From Salinibacterium sp. SWN167 (GTDB taxonomy: Bacteria; Actinomycetota; Actinomycetes; Actinomycetales; Microbacteriaceae): a stretch of 64,000 nucleotides of DNA. Location: positions 189,399 through 253,398 of the forward strand of contig NZ_JADYWU010000003.1 of NCBI RefSeq assembly GCF_015864665.1, written 5' to 3'. Below are positions 26,035-35,297 of this stretch, one piece after another. The stretch's first letter is position 1. Every line of letters begins with the position of its first letter. The translations under genes and the position numbers were made by a program. The notes under the pieces are model-generated. The model did no database searches and was not told the DNA's origin. It saw nothing but the letters and a program-made list of their open reading frames with translations.

Positions 26035-26949
26035 ATGACTACTGCACCGCTCAAGCCGTCGCGCGGCCTGCGCCGTAGCGCCACCCGTGGCGGTGGCTAC
26101 GTCAACCTGCTGTATCTGCCTGCACTCGTGCTGTTCGCAGTTTTTATGATCTACCCGCTCATTAGCGGCATCGGCTTAGCATTCACGAACTGGAACGGGT
26201 ATAGCGAAGCGCGCAGCTTCGTCGGATTCGACAACTTTGCGCGGCTATTCTCCGATCCCGTCTTTGCGACAGCGGTGCGCAACACCTTCATATTCGGCAT
26301 CGGTTGCACGATTATTCAACAAGTCTTCGGGCTGGGGCTGGCCATCGCATTGGATAAGCCGTTGCGTGGACGTTCGACCGTGCGTGCAATCGTGTATCTG
26401 CCCGTGCTCGTCTCGCCGATCATCATGGGCACGATGTACTACCTCCTCCTGCAATACAACGACGGCGCGTTCAACGACGTCGTGGTCGCGTTCGGTGGTG
26501 AGCGTATGGCGTGGTTGGCTGACTCTTCAATGGCGATCGCGATCATCGTCGCCGTCAATAGCCTCCAGTTCATGGGCATCTCAATGATCATTTACCTGGC
26601 CGGATTGCAATCAATCCCTGAAATGTATTACGACGCCGCGAGCCTCGATGGAGCGACGACCTGGCAACAGTTCCGATACGTCACTGTTCCCCTACTGCAA
26701 CCGGCATTTGCGACCAGTATTGTGCTCAACCTCATCGGTGGCTTGAAACTGTTCGACGTCATCAAAATCTTGACGAACGGCGGCCCGGGATATTCGACCC
26801 AGTCGGTCTCCACACTGATTAGCACGACCTACTTCGACAGCCAAAGCGCTGGCTATGCGTCGGCGATGGGAGTTGCACTCTTTGCGATCATCATCGTGAT
26901 CACGATCATTATGAATAAGGTCCTCGGTAGCCGGAAGGTGGAGGCATAG
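26035..26949 (+). CDS. sugar ABC transporter permease (MalF type)
   Basis: A 304-residue inner-membrane permease with about six transmembrane segments and the EAA loop DAASLDGATTWQQFRYVTVPLLQP (about 200-224) that contacts the ATPase. AAAGGAGCC supports ATG 26035. It follows the binding-protein gene by 82 bases and is four bases before the second permease. No ATP-binding subunit is encoded here. CUT1 importers often share a multitask ATPase (MsmK/UgpC) encoded elsewhere. Confidence 0.92.
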   Translation: MTTAPLKPSRGLRRSATRGGGYVNLLYLPALVLFAVFMIYPLISGIGLAFTNWNGYSEARSFVGFDNFARLFSDPVFATAVRNTFIFGIGCTIIQQVFGLGLAIALDKPLRGRSTVRAIVYLPVLVSPIIMGTMYYLLLQYNDGAFNDVVVAFGGERMAWLADSSMAIAIIVAVNSLQFMGISMIIYLAGLQSIPEMYYDAASLDGATTWQQFRYVTVPLLQPAFATSIVLNLIGGLKLFDVIKILTNGGPGYSTQSVSTLISTTYFDSQSAGYASAMGVALFAIIIVITIIMNKVLGSRKVEA

Positions 26950-26952
26950 ATC

Positions 26953-27768
26953 ATGTCCAGACTCTCGAAAGTACTTATCGGAATCGGGCTAGCCGTCGTC
27001 TGTTTCGTGCAGCTACTGCCGTTCTACGTGGCGTTGACGACCTCGCTGAAACCGAAGACTGACTTATCGTCCCAGCTCGCGCTGCCGGGCGAAATCTTCT
27101 TCGGAAACTTTGCCAGCGCGTTGGATGATGGCAATATTCTGCGGGCGATCGTGAACAGCATCATTGTCACGGCAGTCTCGACATTCTTCGTGTGCGTGCT
27201 GGGTGCGCTCGCTGCGTACCCTTTGGCACGCAGAGGCACGTGGGTGAACAAGGTGATCATGCTCGTCATTTTGAGCATGATCATGGTGCCACCGCTCAGC
27301 ATTTTGGTGCCGTTGTACACAATGCTGAGCAAGATGGGTGGAGTCAACACCTATTGGGGCATCATCTTGGTGATGATTGCGACGCACCTCTCATTGAGCG
27401 TCTTTCTGTACGCTGCTTTCCTTCGCACTATTCCTAGTTCTTTGGAAGAAGCGGCCAAACTCGATGGCGCCAACCTCCTGCAGACTCTGTTTTACATCGT
27501 GTTCCCGCTGCTGAAGCCGGTGACAGCGACGGTCATCATTCTCACGGGAATCGCCACGTGGAATGAATACGCTTTGTCATCGTTCATTTTGACCAAACCC
27601 GACGTGCAGACGATCGCACCCGCGATTGCCTCGTTCTTCTCGTTGCAATCCAGCAATCTAGGGGCAGCAGCGGCCGCCGCGCTACTCGCGCTTGCACCGG
27701 TCTTGATTGCTTACCTGTTCCTGCAGCAATACTTCATGAAGGGCATGGTTGCTGGCGCAGAAAAGTAG
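26953..27768 (+). CDS. sugar ABC transporter permease (MalG type)
   Basis: A 271-residue permease with about six transmembrane segments, the usual N-terminal VALTTSLKPKTDL, and the EAA loop EEAAKLDGANLLQTLFYIVFPLLKP (about 167-191). A GGTGGAGG site overlapping the end of the first permease gene supports ATG 26953. It forms the membrane channel with the MalF-type partner. The last gene of the importer operon; no clear terminator was found after it. Confidence 0.92.
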   Translation: MSRLSKVLIGIGLAVVCFVQLLPFYVALTTSLKPKTDLSSQLALPGEIFFGNFASALDDGNILRAIVNSIIVTAVSTFFVCVLGALAAYPLARRGTWVNKVIMLVILSMIMVPPLSILVPLYTMLSKMGGVNTYWGIILVMIATHLSLSVFLYAAFLRTIPSSLEEAAKLDGANLLQTLFYIVFPLLKPVTATVIILTGIATWNEYALSSFILTKPDVQTIAPAIASFFSLQSSNLGAAAAAALLALAPVLIAYLFLQQYFMKGMVAGAEK

Positions 27769-27893
27769 ACCACGGTACCGAGCGGTGTGTCCTGTGTGCC
27801 AACGCAGGGCGCGCCGCTTTGTGCGTATGAGGCAATGACCCCTTCTCGAAAGCTATGGCGCACTGTGGGCAGAGCGTTCACGCAAAAGCGGTT

Positions 27894-29354
27894 CTAGAAA
27901 TTAGGCATGTCGGTGCCCGGGCGAGCAGCCTCGGTGCGGACCTCGCCAAACGCCGCCGGATGCCGCGAGCCCCACTGGAAGCGCCGCTCGAGTTGCGCGC
28001 CAATCGCGAGCAGCACATCCTCGCGACCGGGGCGGCCAATGAGCTGCACGCCCATCGGCAGCCCTTCCGCGGTTTCGTGCACGGGGAGGCTGATCGCGGG
28101 CAGGCCGGAGACGTTGACGAAGCTCGTCCACGGTGTGTACTGCACTTGCTTCGCAAAGTTCTCGAAGGCATCCTCGGCAAAAAACCAGCCGAGCGGGCGC
28201 GGTGTCATCGCCATCGCCGGGGTCAGCACAGCGTCGTAGGTCGAGAACTGGCGGATGACGCTGCGCTCGAACCGAGACAGCGTCGCGATGGCGACGCCAA
28301 CGTCGCGCGCGCTCATCCGGCGTCCGCTGTCGATGAGCCATTTCGTGAGCGGTTCCACGAGCTCGAGCTGTTCGCCATCGAGCGGGATTCCGGCGGCTGA
28401 AGCTTGCCACAGCACCGTGAAGGCTTCGGCGTATTCGGGTGACGGGTCGAGCGCGAAGTCTTCGCTGCCGTGGCCGAGCTGGTCGAGCGCGGTGCGAGCG
28501 AGGGTCAGAGCATCCTTAGCCTCCGGCGAAACAGAAATCTCGTAGGTGTCATCCCACGGCGAGGTCGTCATGACGCCGATGGTGAAGGTGCCCTCGCCCC
28601 GGATGGCCGCGTTGAGGAAGGCGCCGCCGTCCCACGTTGGCGGGCCAACCGAGAATGGCGAGGGGCCGGCGATTCCATCGAGGAGGAGCGCAGCATCCGC
28701 CACGGTGCGAGCCAGCGGCCCGGTCACCGGAAGCTGGCCGAGACTGCCGAAACCGCTGCCCGCGGGCACGCGACCGCGCGAAGGCTTGAGGCCGACGAGA
28801 CCGGTGGCTGCGGCGGGGATACGAATCGAGCCACCACCGTCCGAGCCCGGAGCGAACGGCAAGAGCCCCGCCGAGACGGCGACGGCCGCTCCCCCGCTGC
28901 TGCCGCCGGAGCCCAATGAGGTGTCCCAGGGGTTCACGGCCGGGGCATCCGAGAGTGGTTCGGTGTAGGCAGGCAGACCGAATTCGGGGGTCGCCGTTTT
29001 GCCGAGGCTGATCGCGCCGGCGGCATCGAGAACGTCGGTGATCTCATCCGACACCTCGGGCACGAAGTCGGCGAAGGCGCGGGATCCATAGGCGGTGCGC
29101 ACTCCGGCGCGGGCCCACAAGTCTTTTTCGCCCGAGGGTAGGCCCCAGAGGGCGGCGGCGCGGGAGCCAGAGGCCTCGAGCTCCGCAGCACGCTGGCGCG
29201 CAGCATCCGGAGTCACGACCGTGAAGGCGCCCAACTCGGGGTTGAGGCGTTCGATGCGATCGAGGTAGCACTCCACGAGTTCGCTGGGCTTCAGCTCGCC
29301 CGCTCGCACGAGATGAAGCTGCTCAAGGGCGGTGAGGCGATGAAGTTCTGACAC
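27894..29354 (-). CDS. amidase-signature family hydrolase
   Basis: A 486-residue amidase. The Ser-cisSer-Lys triad is seen as Lys77 (SGEKDLW), Ser152 (GSGGSSGG) and Ser176 (GSDGGGSIRIP). The length is typical. Such enzymes hydrolyse small amides, such as indoleacetamide, or fatty amides in the cytoplasm; the GatA role is unlikely because gatB and gatC are not near. GTG 29354 is the apparent start. It diverges from the GntR/ABC operon. Confidence 0.85.
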   Translation of the reverse strand: MSELHRLTALEQLHLVRAGELKPSELVECYLDRIERLNPELGAFTVVTPDAARQRAAELEASGSRAAALWGLPSGEKDLWARAGVRTAYGSRAFADFVPEVSDEITDVLDAAGAISLGKTATPEFGLPAYTEPLSDAPAVNPWDTSLGSGGSSGGAAVAVSAGLLPFAPGSDGGGSIRIPAAATGLVGLKPSRGRVPAGSGFGSLGQLPVTGPLARTVADAALLLDGIAGPSPFSVGPPTWDGGAFLNAAIRGEGTFTIGVMTTSPWDDTYEISVSPEAKDALTLARTALDQLGHGSEDFALDPSPEYAEAFTVLWQASAAGIPLDGEQLELVEPLTKWLIDSGRRMSARDVGVAIATLSRFERSVIRQFSTYDAVLTPAMAMTPRPLGWFFAEDAFENFAKQVQYTPWTSFVNVSGLPAISLPVHETAEGLPMGVQLIGRPGREDVLLAIGAQLERRFQWGSRHPAAFGEVRTEAARPGTDMPNF

Positions 29355-29372
29355 GGATTCAGCCTAAGGGGG

Positions 29373-29427
29373 TTGACAACGACCCGCCATGCTGGTTGGT
29401 TAGTTACATCACCAACTAACCAACTAG
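29373..29427 (+). promoter_or_regulatory. promoter and GntR operator palindrome
   Basis: CTGGTTGGTTAGTT (29392-29405) and AACTAACCAACTAG (29414-29427) form 14-base inverted arms that differ at one position, around an eight-base spacer. A TTGACA at 29373-29378 is a perfect -35 hexamer, which would put the -10 inside the left arm. This is the expected binding site of the YtrA-type GntR protein encoded just downstream, giving negative autoregulation. Confidence 0.7.
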
Positions 29428-29511
29428 CCGCCGCACTGTTGCTGCTTCACCGCAGCACCGCAACACCGCGGCACCGCTAGACCACAACCCGCACCCAGAA
29501 AGGAGGCTCAC

Positions 29512-29871
29512 ATGGATGACTCCCGCCCCATTTTCGCGCAGGTCGCCGAGAACATTGAGAACGACATCATCTCCGGCGCCCTGCCCGAAGAAGGCCAGGC
29601 TCCCTCGATCAACGAGTTCGCAGCCTTCTATCGCATCAACCCCGCGACCGCCCTCAAAGGCGTGAACGTGCTCGTCGATGCCGGAATTCTCTACAAGAAA
29701 CGAGGAATCGGAATGTTCGTCGCCACCGGCGCTCAAGAACAACTCAAAGGTGCTCGCCGCGACAGCTTCAGCAGCGAGTACGTTCGCCCTCTCTTGGCCG
29801 AAGCAGAAAAGCTCGGCATCGACTCCGCCCAACTCACCCAGATGATCGCCAAGGAGGCGAATAACTCATGA
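29512..29871 (+). CDS. GntR-family regulator, YtrA type
   Basis: A 119-residue regulator with the short YtrA architecture: a winged helix (about 8-75, IFAQVAENIENDIISG to GIGMFVATGA) and a small helical C-terminal dimerisation part with no ligand domain. The strong site GAAAGGAGG precedes ATG 29512. The stop overlaps the ABC ATPase start (ATGA). YtrA-type regulators usually control their own ABC operon and often respond to cell-envelope-targeting compounds. Confidence 0.9.
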   Translation: MDDSRPIFAQVAENIENDIISGALPEEGQAPSINEFAAFYRINPATALKGVNVLVDAGILYKKRGIGMFVATGAQEQLKGARRDSFSSEYVRPLLAEAEKLGIDSAQLTQMIAKEANNS

Positions 29872-30758
29872 CCTCCACCATCGAGGTAACTAACCTCAGC
29901 AAGCACTTCGGCAAAGTGAACGCCGTCAACGACGTGAGCTTCACGGTCGCCGAGAACAAGATCTACGGCCTACTCGGTCGCAACGGTGCCGGCAAGACCA
30001 CGCTCATGCAGTTGCTCACCGGCCAAGAATTCGCCTCGAGCGGCACCATCTCCCTCTTCGGGCAACCTCCGGTCGAGAACGCCAAGGTTCTGCAGAACAC
30101 CTGCTTCATCAAAGAGAGCCAGCGCTATCCCGAAGACTTCCGCCCCAAAGATGTCTTCAAGACCGCACCCTGGTTCTTCGCCAACTGGGACCAAGAATTC
30201 GCCGATCGTCTGATCGCCGACTTCCGCCTCCCCCTCGACCGCCGCATCAAGAAGCTCTCACGCGGCCAACTTTCCTCCATCGGCGTCATCGTGGGTCTCG
30301 CCTCACGCGCACCGCTCACCTTCTTCGATGAGCCCTACCTGGGGCTGGATGCCGTAGCCCGCCAAATCTTCTACGATCGCCTTCTCGAGGACTACGCCAA
30401 CCACCCGCGCACCGTGATCCTCTCCACTCATCTCATCGACGAGGTCAGCAACCTGCTCGAACACGTTCTCGTGATCGACGAAGGCAAACTCCTCATCAAC
30501 GAGGATGCCGAAACTCTCCGCAACCGCGCCACGAACGTTGTCGGCATGAAGACCGCCGTCGAGGCGTTCATCGGCAACCGCGAAGTGTTGCACCGCGACG
30601 GCATCGGCGGGCTCAGCTCGGTAACCGTTGCCGGGCTCAGCGAGAGCGAGCGCCGCGACGCACACGCTGCCGGGCTGGAACTGTCACCGGTGTCGTTGCA
30701 GCAGCTCATCATCCAACTCACCCGCACCGAGACCAAGGAATTCGAGGCCAGCGCATGA
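29868..30758 (+). CDS. ABC transporter ATP-binding protein
   Basis: A 296-residue ATPase with Walker A GRNGAGKTT (37-45), signature LSRGQLSS, Walker B PLTFFDEP and the H-loop LSTHLIDE. The C-terminal extension (about 215-296) is typical of drug or lantibiotic exporters of the BcrA/YtrB kind. Overlaps the regulator upstream and the permease downstream by four bases each, so the three subunits are made as one operon. The substrate is unknown. Confidence 0.9.
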   Translation: MTSTIEVTNLSKHFGKVNAVNDVSFTVAENKIYGLLGRNGAGKTTLMQLLTGQEFASSGTISLFGQPPVENAKVLQNTCFIKESQRYPEDFRPKDVFKTAPWFFANWDQEFADRLIADFRLPLDRRIKKLSRGQLSSIGVIVGLASRAPLTFFDEPYLGLDAVARQIFYDRLLEDYANHPRTVILSTHLIDEVSNLLEHVLVIDEGKLLINEDAETLRNRATNVVGMKTAVEAFIGNREVLHRDGIGGLSSVTVAGLSESERRDAHAAGLELSPVSLQQLIIQLTRTETKEFEASA

Positions 30759-31522
30759 CCACCACAACGGCTCTCGCCCAACCGGCAAGCCCCCTGAAGC
30801 GCATTACCAACGTAGCCAAACTGCATTTCGCCAACCCCTGGACGACCCTTGGGCTGCCGTGGATCATTCTCGGCGTGATCTTTGTGGGGATGCTGACCGT
30901 CTGGTGGCTGATCTATTCCGCCATTGATGAGTCCGCCCGAGAATCAGCCCTCGAAGGAACGCAGTTCTCCGGCTCAAGCTTTTTCATCTACATCTACATG
31001 ATGGTCGTGGCGATCCAAGCGATCAGCATCACATTCCCGTTTGCTCTCGGCTACGGCGTTACGCGCCGCGACTACTACCTCGGAAGCGCGCTCGCTTTCG
31101 TGGCGCTAGCCGTGATCTATACCGCAGGACTCACGATAATTTCGGTCGCGGAAACGATGACAGGCGGCTGGGGAATGGGCGTCACGATTTTCGCGCCCGT
31201 CTACTTCGGAGCGGGCATTGTGGAACGCATCTTCGTGCAATTCGTCGCGTTCTTGTTCTTCCTGTTCTTCGGCTCAGCCATTGCCGCTGTCTGGGTACGC
31301 TGGAAGGCCACCGGCGTGACGATGTTCTTCATCGTCGTCGCGGCGTTGCTCGTCGGCTTGATTGCGCTAGCAACCTTCACGGATTCGTGGGTCGCAATCG
31401 GGGCCACCTTGGTCGATCTCGGGGTCACTGGCGTCGCGGCCTGGAGCCTCGTGCTCACCGCGATCAGCGGTGTGGCTGGGTTCACGTTGCTACGGCGCGC
31501 AACTCCGCGCAACGCGGCCTAG
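30755..31522 (+). CDS. ABC transporter membrane protein of the GntR operon
   Basis: A 255-residue protein with about six transmembrane segments (for example about 34-57, 79-99, 113-133, 148-175, 183-203 and 218-238). It overlaps the ATPase by ATGA. No sequence motif names the substrate. With the GntR and the ATPase it forms an exporter-like module resembling YtrABC or bacitracin-type exporters. A strong hairpin follows the gene. Confidence 0.8.
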   Translation: MTTTTALAQPASPLKRITNVAKLHFANPWTTLGLPWIILGVIFVGMLTVWWLIYSAIDESARESALEGTQFSGSSFFIYIYMMVVAIQAISITFPFALGYGVTRRDYYLGSALAFVALAVIYTAGLTIISVAETMTGGWGMGVTIFAPVYFGAGIVERIFVQFVAFLFFLFFGSAIAAVWVRWKATGVTMFFIVVAALLVGLIALATFTDSWVAIGATLVDLGVTGVAAWSLVLTAISGVAGFTLLRRATPRNAA

Positions 31523-31587
31523 CTCGTAACGCGGCCTAACCCGTACGCGGCAGCCAACGCGCTGACCCTCACCACCCATCAGAACGG

Positions 31588-31627
31588 CGGATGCCCGGCT
31601 CTCCCCTCGGGGGAGGCCGGGCATCCG
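31588..31627. terminator. bidirectional terminator hairpin
   Basis: CGGATGCCCGGC at 31588-31599 pairs with GCCGGGCATCCG at 31616-31627, with an inner CTCCCC/GGGGAG stem. A T-containing stretch follows on the plus strand (GTTTGT). It stands between the convergent ABC operon and GNAT gene and could serve both. Confidence 0.75.
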
Positions 31628-31656
31628 TTCGTTTGTACGGGGTTCGTGACTCCGCG

Positions 31657-32163
31657 CTACGCGTCGATCGACTTCTGCATCAGATACGTGCCGACCCAGC
31701 GGTCGAACTTGAAGCCGACGCGCGTGAGATGCCCGATGGATTCGAAGCCCAGCTTCTTATGAAGGTGAATGGAGGCGTCGGCTCCGTCATCCGAAATCAC
31801 GGCGATGATCTCGCGGATGCCGGACTGGCGCCCGCGTTCAATAAGTTCGTTCAGCAGCGCACCGCCCACGCCCTGCCCGGTAGCAGCCGGTGAGAGGTAA
31901 ATCGAGCCTTCCACTGTTCGCTTGTAGGCGGCCTTGGGGCGCCACGGGAACATGGCGGCGTAGCCGAGCACGCGATCCTCGTCGTCGACCGCGACAATGA
32001 ACGGCAGCCCCGACTCTTCCACGGCGACCCGCTTAGCGGTCATGATCTCGGGAGTGACCTCAACAATGTCGAAAGTGACGACGGTCGTGCTCACGTAGTG
32101 GCCATAGATTTCGGCGAGCGCCGCATCGTCCGCTGCGATGGCGTCTCTAAAGTGGTGTGCCAT
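31657..32163 (-). CDS. GNAT N-acetyltransferase, phosphinothricin-acetyltransferase-like
   Basis: A 168-residue acetyltransferase of the PAT/Bar/MddA subgroup. The start (FRDAIAADDAALAEIYGHYV), AMFPWRPKAAYKRTVEGSIYL and acetyl-CoA motif ATGQGVGGALLNELI are typical, as is the GFESIGHLTRVGFKFDRW ending. Members acetylate phosphinothricin, methionine sulfone or sulfoximine, or related amines. Real resistance activity cannot be inferred. AGGAGCAGCC supports ATG 32163. Confidence 0.88.
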   Translation of the reverse strand: MAHHFRDAIAADDAALAEIYGHYVSTTVVTFDIVEVTPEIMTAKRVAVEESGLPFIVAVDDEDRVLGYAAMFPWRPKAAYKRTVEGSIYLSPAATGQGVGGALLNELIERGRQSGIREIIAVISDDGADASIHLHKKLGFESIGHLTRVGFKFDRWVGTYLMQKSIDA

Positions 32164-32254
32164 GGCTGCTCCTGAGGTGTCGTGACAAAAATGCGATTAG
32201 CGAAGGCTGCACGTGGTGACGCTTGCCCGTGTCGCGGGTATCGCGACTCCTATT

Positions 32255-32935
32255 TTAGAGGTCGAGTGAGCGGTCAACGCGCCAGTCAATAGGGGCAGCC
32301 CCTTGCACTTCAAGCGCCGCATTCACCCGACTAAACGGCTTCGAACCGAAGAACCCGCGGCGCGCAGACAGCGGGCTCGGGTGAGCACTCACGATCACCG
32401 GCGTATCCCCCAGCAGTGGCGCGACGGCTGCCGCCTCCTTACCCCACAGCACAGCAACAAGAGGTTGCGGCCTCGCCGCGAGCGCCCGAATCGCGGCCGC
32501 CGTGATCTCTTCCCAACCGTGACGACGGTGGGAGCCCGTCACCCCGGCCTGCACTGTCAGCACCCTGTTGAGCAACAGAACGCCCTGACTCTGCCACGCA
32601 CTCAGGTCGGCGTGCGCAGCGGGCGGGATGCCGAGGTCGTCGTGCAGTTCCTTGTAGATGTTGCTGAGGCTCCGCGGCAGCGGTCGCACCGCCCGGTCGG
32701 CCGAGAACGCGAGCCCTACGGCGTGCCCCGGCGTCGGATACGGGTCCTGGCCGACAACGAGCACGCGCACCTGATCGTAGGGTGCTTCGAAGGCCCGGAG
32801 TACGGCATCCGGTTCCGGGAGCCAGGGTCGCCCGGCTGCGCTCTCGGCATCAAGAAACGCGCCAACCGCCTCCAGCTGACCCTCTAACGGGTGTAATTCA
32901 CGAGCCCACCCGGGGTCGACACTGCTCAAGTCCAT
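32255..32935 (-). CDS. ung: uracil-DNA glycosylase (family 1)
   Basis: A 226-residue enzyme that removes uracil from DNA to start base excision repair. Motifs present: [17 protein letters not shown] (Asp64 water-activating), [13 protein letters not shown], and [21 protein letters not shown] containing the catalytic His. The length matches the family. The start at ATG 32935 is only 44 bases from the divergent MFS gene, so their promoters overlap. Confidence 0.95.
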   Translation of the reverse strand: MDLSSVDPGWARELHPLEGQLEAVGAFLDAESAAGRPWLPEPDAVLRAFEAPYDQVRVLVVGQDPYPTPGHAVGLAFSADRAVRPLPRSLSNIYKELHDDLGIPPAAHADLSAWQSQGVLLLNRVLTVQAGVTGSHRRHGWEEITAAAIRALAARPQPLVAVLWGKEAAAVAPLLGDTPVIVSAHPSPLSARRGFFGSKPFSRVNAALEVQGAAPIDWRVDRSLDL

Positions 32936-32979
32936 GTCACTACGCTAATGCGCGGCCTGTCTACCGATAGCATCCGTTC

Positions 32980-34458
32980 ATGTCATTCCTGCGCGGAAAA
33001 TCCGGGGCCATCACGATGGGCCTCATCGGCTACCTCTTCTTTGTCGAGCTGGTGAGCGGAATCATTCAGGGGTACTACATCCCCCTGATCCCCGACATCG
33101 TCGATCACCTCGGCATCCGCGATGCTGACTTCAACTGGTTCGAGGCCGCCCAGCTGCTGTTGAGCGCCATTGTGGTTCCCATTCTCGCGAAACTCGGCGA
33201 CATGCACGGCCACAAGCGCATCCTGTTGATCTCGACCGTTCTGACCGCCGGCGCAACCTGGTGGCTGGCGTTCACGGGTGACTTCACGAGCTTCTTGATT
33301 GCGTGGGCGCTGCAGGGGTTCTACGTCGTCTGGCTCCCGCTCGAAGTCGCACTGATCTTTGACCGCGGCCGCGTCACCGGTATGGGCGCATCCCAGACCC
33401 GCCGCGCTGCGGGCTTCCTCGTTGTTGCCCTCGAAGCGGGCGCCATCATGGGCGCGCTCGGTGGCGGCCGTATCTTCAAACTCTTCGGCGAAAATGTGCA
33501 GCAGACGCTCATGATCCCCGCCATCGCCGTCACCATCGTCTTCTTCGTCATCCTCTTCGGCGTGCCCGAATCGAAACCACTGCCCGGCCGCACCCTCGAC
33601 TTCTGGGGCTTCGTGCTCCTCACTATCGGCCTATTGCTCATCACTTCGGGCCTCACGTTCTTACGCATCAACGGCCCCGGCGCGTGGTGGGTCTACCTCG
33701 TCATGCTCGCCGGTGTCGCGACCTTTATCCCGTGGGGTCGCTACGAGCTACGCCAGAAAGACCCCGCGATCGATCTTCGGATGCTGCGCGACCCGAGCAT
33801 GTGGCCCATCCAGCTCACGGCGGGCCTCGTCGGTATCAGTTTGCTCGGCGCCCAGGCTCCGCTTGCGACCTTCGCCGGCACCGACCCGATCAACGGCTAC
33901 GGCCTCGGGATGGAATCGGATGAGATTTCGTACATCATCGGCGCGTATCTCGTCTCGATGATCGTGGGTGCCCTGCTGTTCCCGATCCTCTCCAAGTGGA
34001 AGAGCCCTCGCGTGGCGCTCATCGTCGCCACGTTCTTGGTGGCGGCCGGTTACCTGATGTTCTTGCCCTTCCACATGACGGTGCTGAGTGTGTTCCTCAA
34101 CATGAGCATTGCGGGTCTCGGCTCGGGTGCGCTCGTCGGCGCCCTCCCCGCTGCCGCCGCCGCCGCTGCTCCGCGCGGCCAGACCGGCATCGCGACCGCC
34201 CTCACCAACACGACCAAAACCATTGGCGGATCGTTCGCCTCCGCAATCTTCGCCATCGTGCTGCTGGCCGGGGCGGCATCCGCCGTCACCGAAACGGCCT
34301 CCAGTCTGTTCGGCTACCTGACGGTCTTCACAATCTGTGGTGCGGGCGCCCTCGTCGCGGCGGTGCTGTTGTTCTTGGTGCCGAAACTCGCGTTCGCGGA
34401 TGTCGTGGACGACATCGGCGAGCTCGAAGCGAGCGAAGAGACTACCGTCGCCGACTAG
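32980..34458 (+). CDS. MFS transporter, DHA2-like (14-TM)
   Basis: A 492-residue major-facilitator protein with about 13-14 predicted transmembrane segments. The loop-2 motif appears as LAKLGDMHGHKRILL (about 69-83), and the second-half sequence LPAAAAAAAPRGQTGIATALTNTTKTIGGSFASA is like DHA2 exporters. The C terminus is acidic and cytoplasmic. The substrate is unknown; drug or metabolite efflux is the usual role. ATG 32980 has no obvious Shine-Dalgarno and could be leaderless. Its stop overlaps that of the convergent SDR gene by four bases. Confidence 0.85.
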   Translation: MSFLRGKSGAITMGLIGYLFFVELVSGIIQGYYIPLIPDIVDHLGIRDADFNWFEAAQLLLSAIVVPILAKLGDMHGHKRILLISTVLTAGATWWLAFTGDFTSFLIAWALQGFYVVWLPLEVALIFDRGRVTGMGASQTRRAAGFLVVALEAGAIMGALGGGRIFKLFGENVQQTLMIPAIAVTIVFFVILFGVPESKPLPGRTLDFWGFVLLTIGLLLITSGLTFLRINGPGAWWVYLVMLAGVATFIPWGRYELRQKDPAIDLRMLRDPSMWPIQLTAGLVGISLLGAQAPLATFAGTDPINGYGLGMESDEISYIIGAYLVSMIVGALLFPILSKWKSPRVALIVATFLVAAGYLMFLPFHMTVLSVFLNMSIAGLGSGALVGALPAAAAAAAPRGQTGIATALTNTTKTIGGSFASAIFAIVLLAGAASAVTETASSLFGYLTVFTICGAGALVAAVLLFLVPKLAFADVVDDIGELEASEETTVAD

Positions 34459-35228
34459 CGCGGCTTGAGCTCGCCTCTGATCATCTTGTGCGGCGCGGCC
34501 TGAGCCACGGGCTTGATCGTAATGAGGTCAAGGTTGACGAACGGCGGAAGTTCAAGGGCGTGCACAATCGTTTCGGCGATGTCGTCGGCGACGAGCGGAT
34601 CGGGCACATTCTCGTACACGGTGTCGGCTTTGGCCGCATCGCCGCCAAAACGAACGAGCGCGAACTCTTCGGTCTTCACCATGCCGGGAGCGACCTCGAT
34701 AACACGAATCGGCTCCCCCGCGAGCTCTAACCGCAGCACTGCGGTGAGCGCATGCTGGGCAAACTTCGCGGCGTTGTAGCCGCTACCGCCCTCATAGGGC
34801 ACCGTTGCTGCGATCGACGTGATCATGAGGATGCTGGCCGTATCGCCCTCCGCGATTCCTTCGCGCAACAGCGGCAACAGCGCACTGGTCACTCGCTTCG
34901 TTCCCACAACATTCACGTCGAACATGCGGATCCAGTCATCCGCGTCGCTGTCTTCAACACTGGCGACGCCGAGCGCACCACCCGCGTTGTTAACGAGAGC
35001 GTGGATGGGGCCGAGCTCACGCAAGAAGGCCGCGAGCGCGTCGACGTCATCCTGTTTGGTGACATCGGCAACGAACGTGTCAACGCCCGTATCTGCTGCG
35101 AGCGCCGCGAGCCGTTCCTCACGTCGCGCAACAGCAACGACTTGCCAGCCGTGCTTCACGAAACGGCGAGCAGTCGCTTCGCCAATGCCTGAACTTGCGC
35201 CGGTAACTACTACTCGCTTGATCGCCAT
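34455..35228 (-). CDS. classical short-chain dehydrogenase/reductase
   Basis: A 257-residue SDR with cofactor motif TGASSGIGEA (9-18), NNAGG, catalytic Ser of ITSIAAT and the YNAAK active site. The AVARREERL region with basic residues suggests NADP(H). Similar to YdfG-type oxidoreductases of 3-hydroxy acids. The substrate is unknown. Its start is at ATG 35228 with no strong ribosome site. Confidence 0.85.
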   Translation of the reverse strand: MAIKRVVVTGASSGIGEATARRFVKHGWQVVAVARREERLAALAADTGVDTFVADVTKQDDVDALAAFLRELGPIHALVNNAGGALGVASVEDSDADDWIRMFDVNVVGTKRVTSALLPLLREGIAEGDTASILMITSIAATVPYEGGSGYNAAKFAQHALTAVLRLELAGEPIRVIEVAPGMVKTEEFALVRFGGDAAKADTVYENVPDPLVADDIAETIVHALELPPFVNLDLITIKPVAQAAPHKMIRGELKPR

Positions 35229-35297
35229 GCTTTAAAAGTAGTGGCTCCGGCCAGCACCCAGCCACCGGATGCTGATCTGGCGCACGGAACAGCGGCG

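Noticed and set aside
27769-27893. Terminator after the sugar ABC operon
   Set aside because: Some complementarity exists around AGCGG/CCGCT but the stem is interrupted and lacks a T tract.
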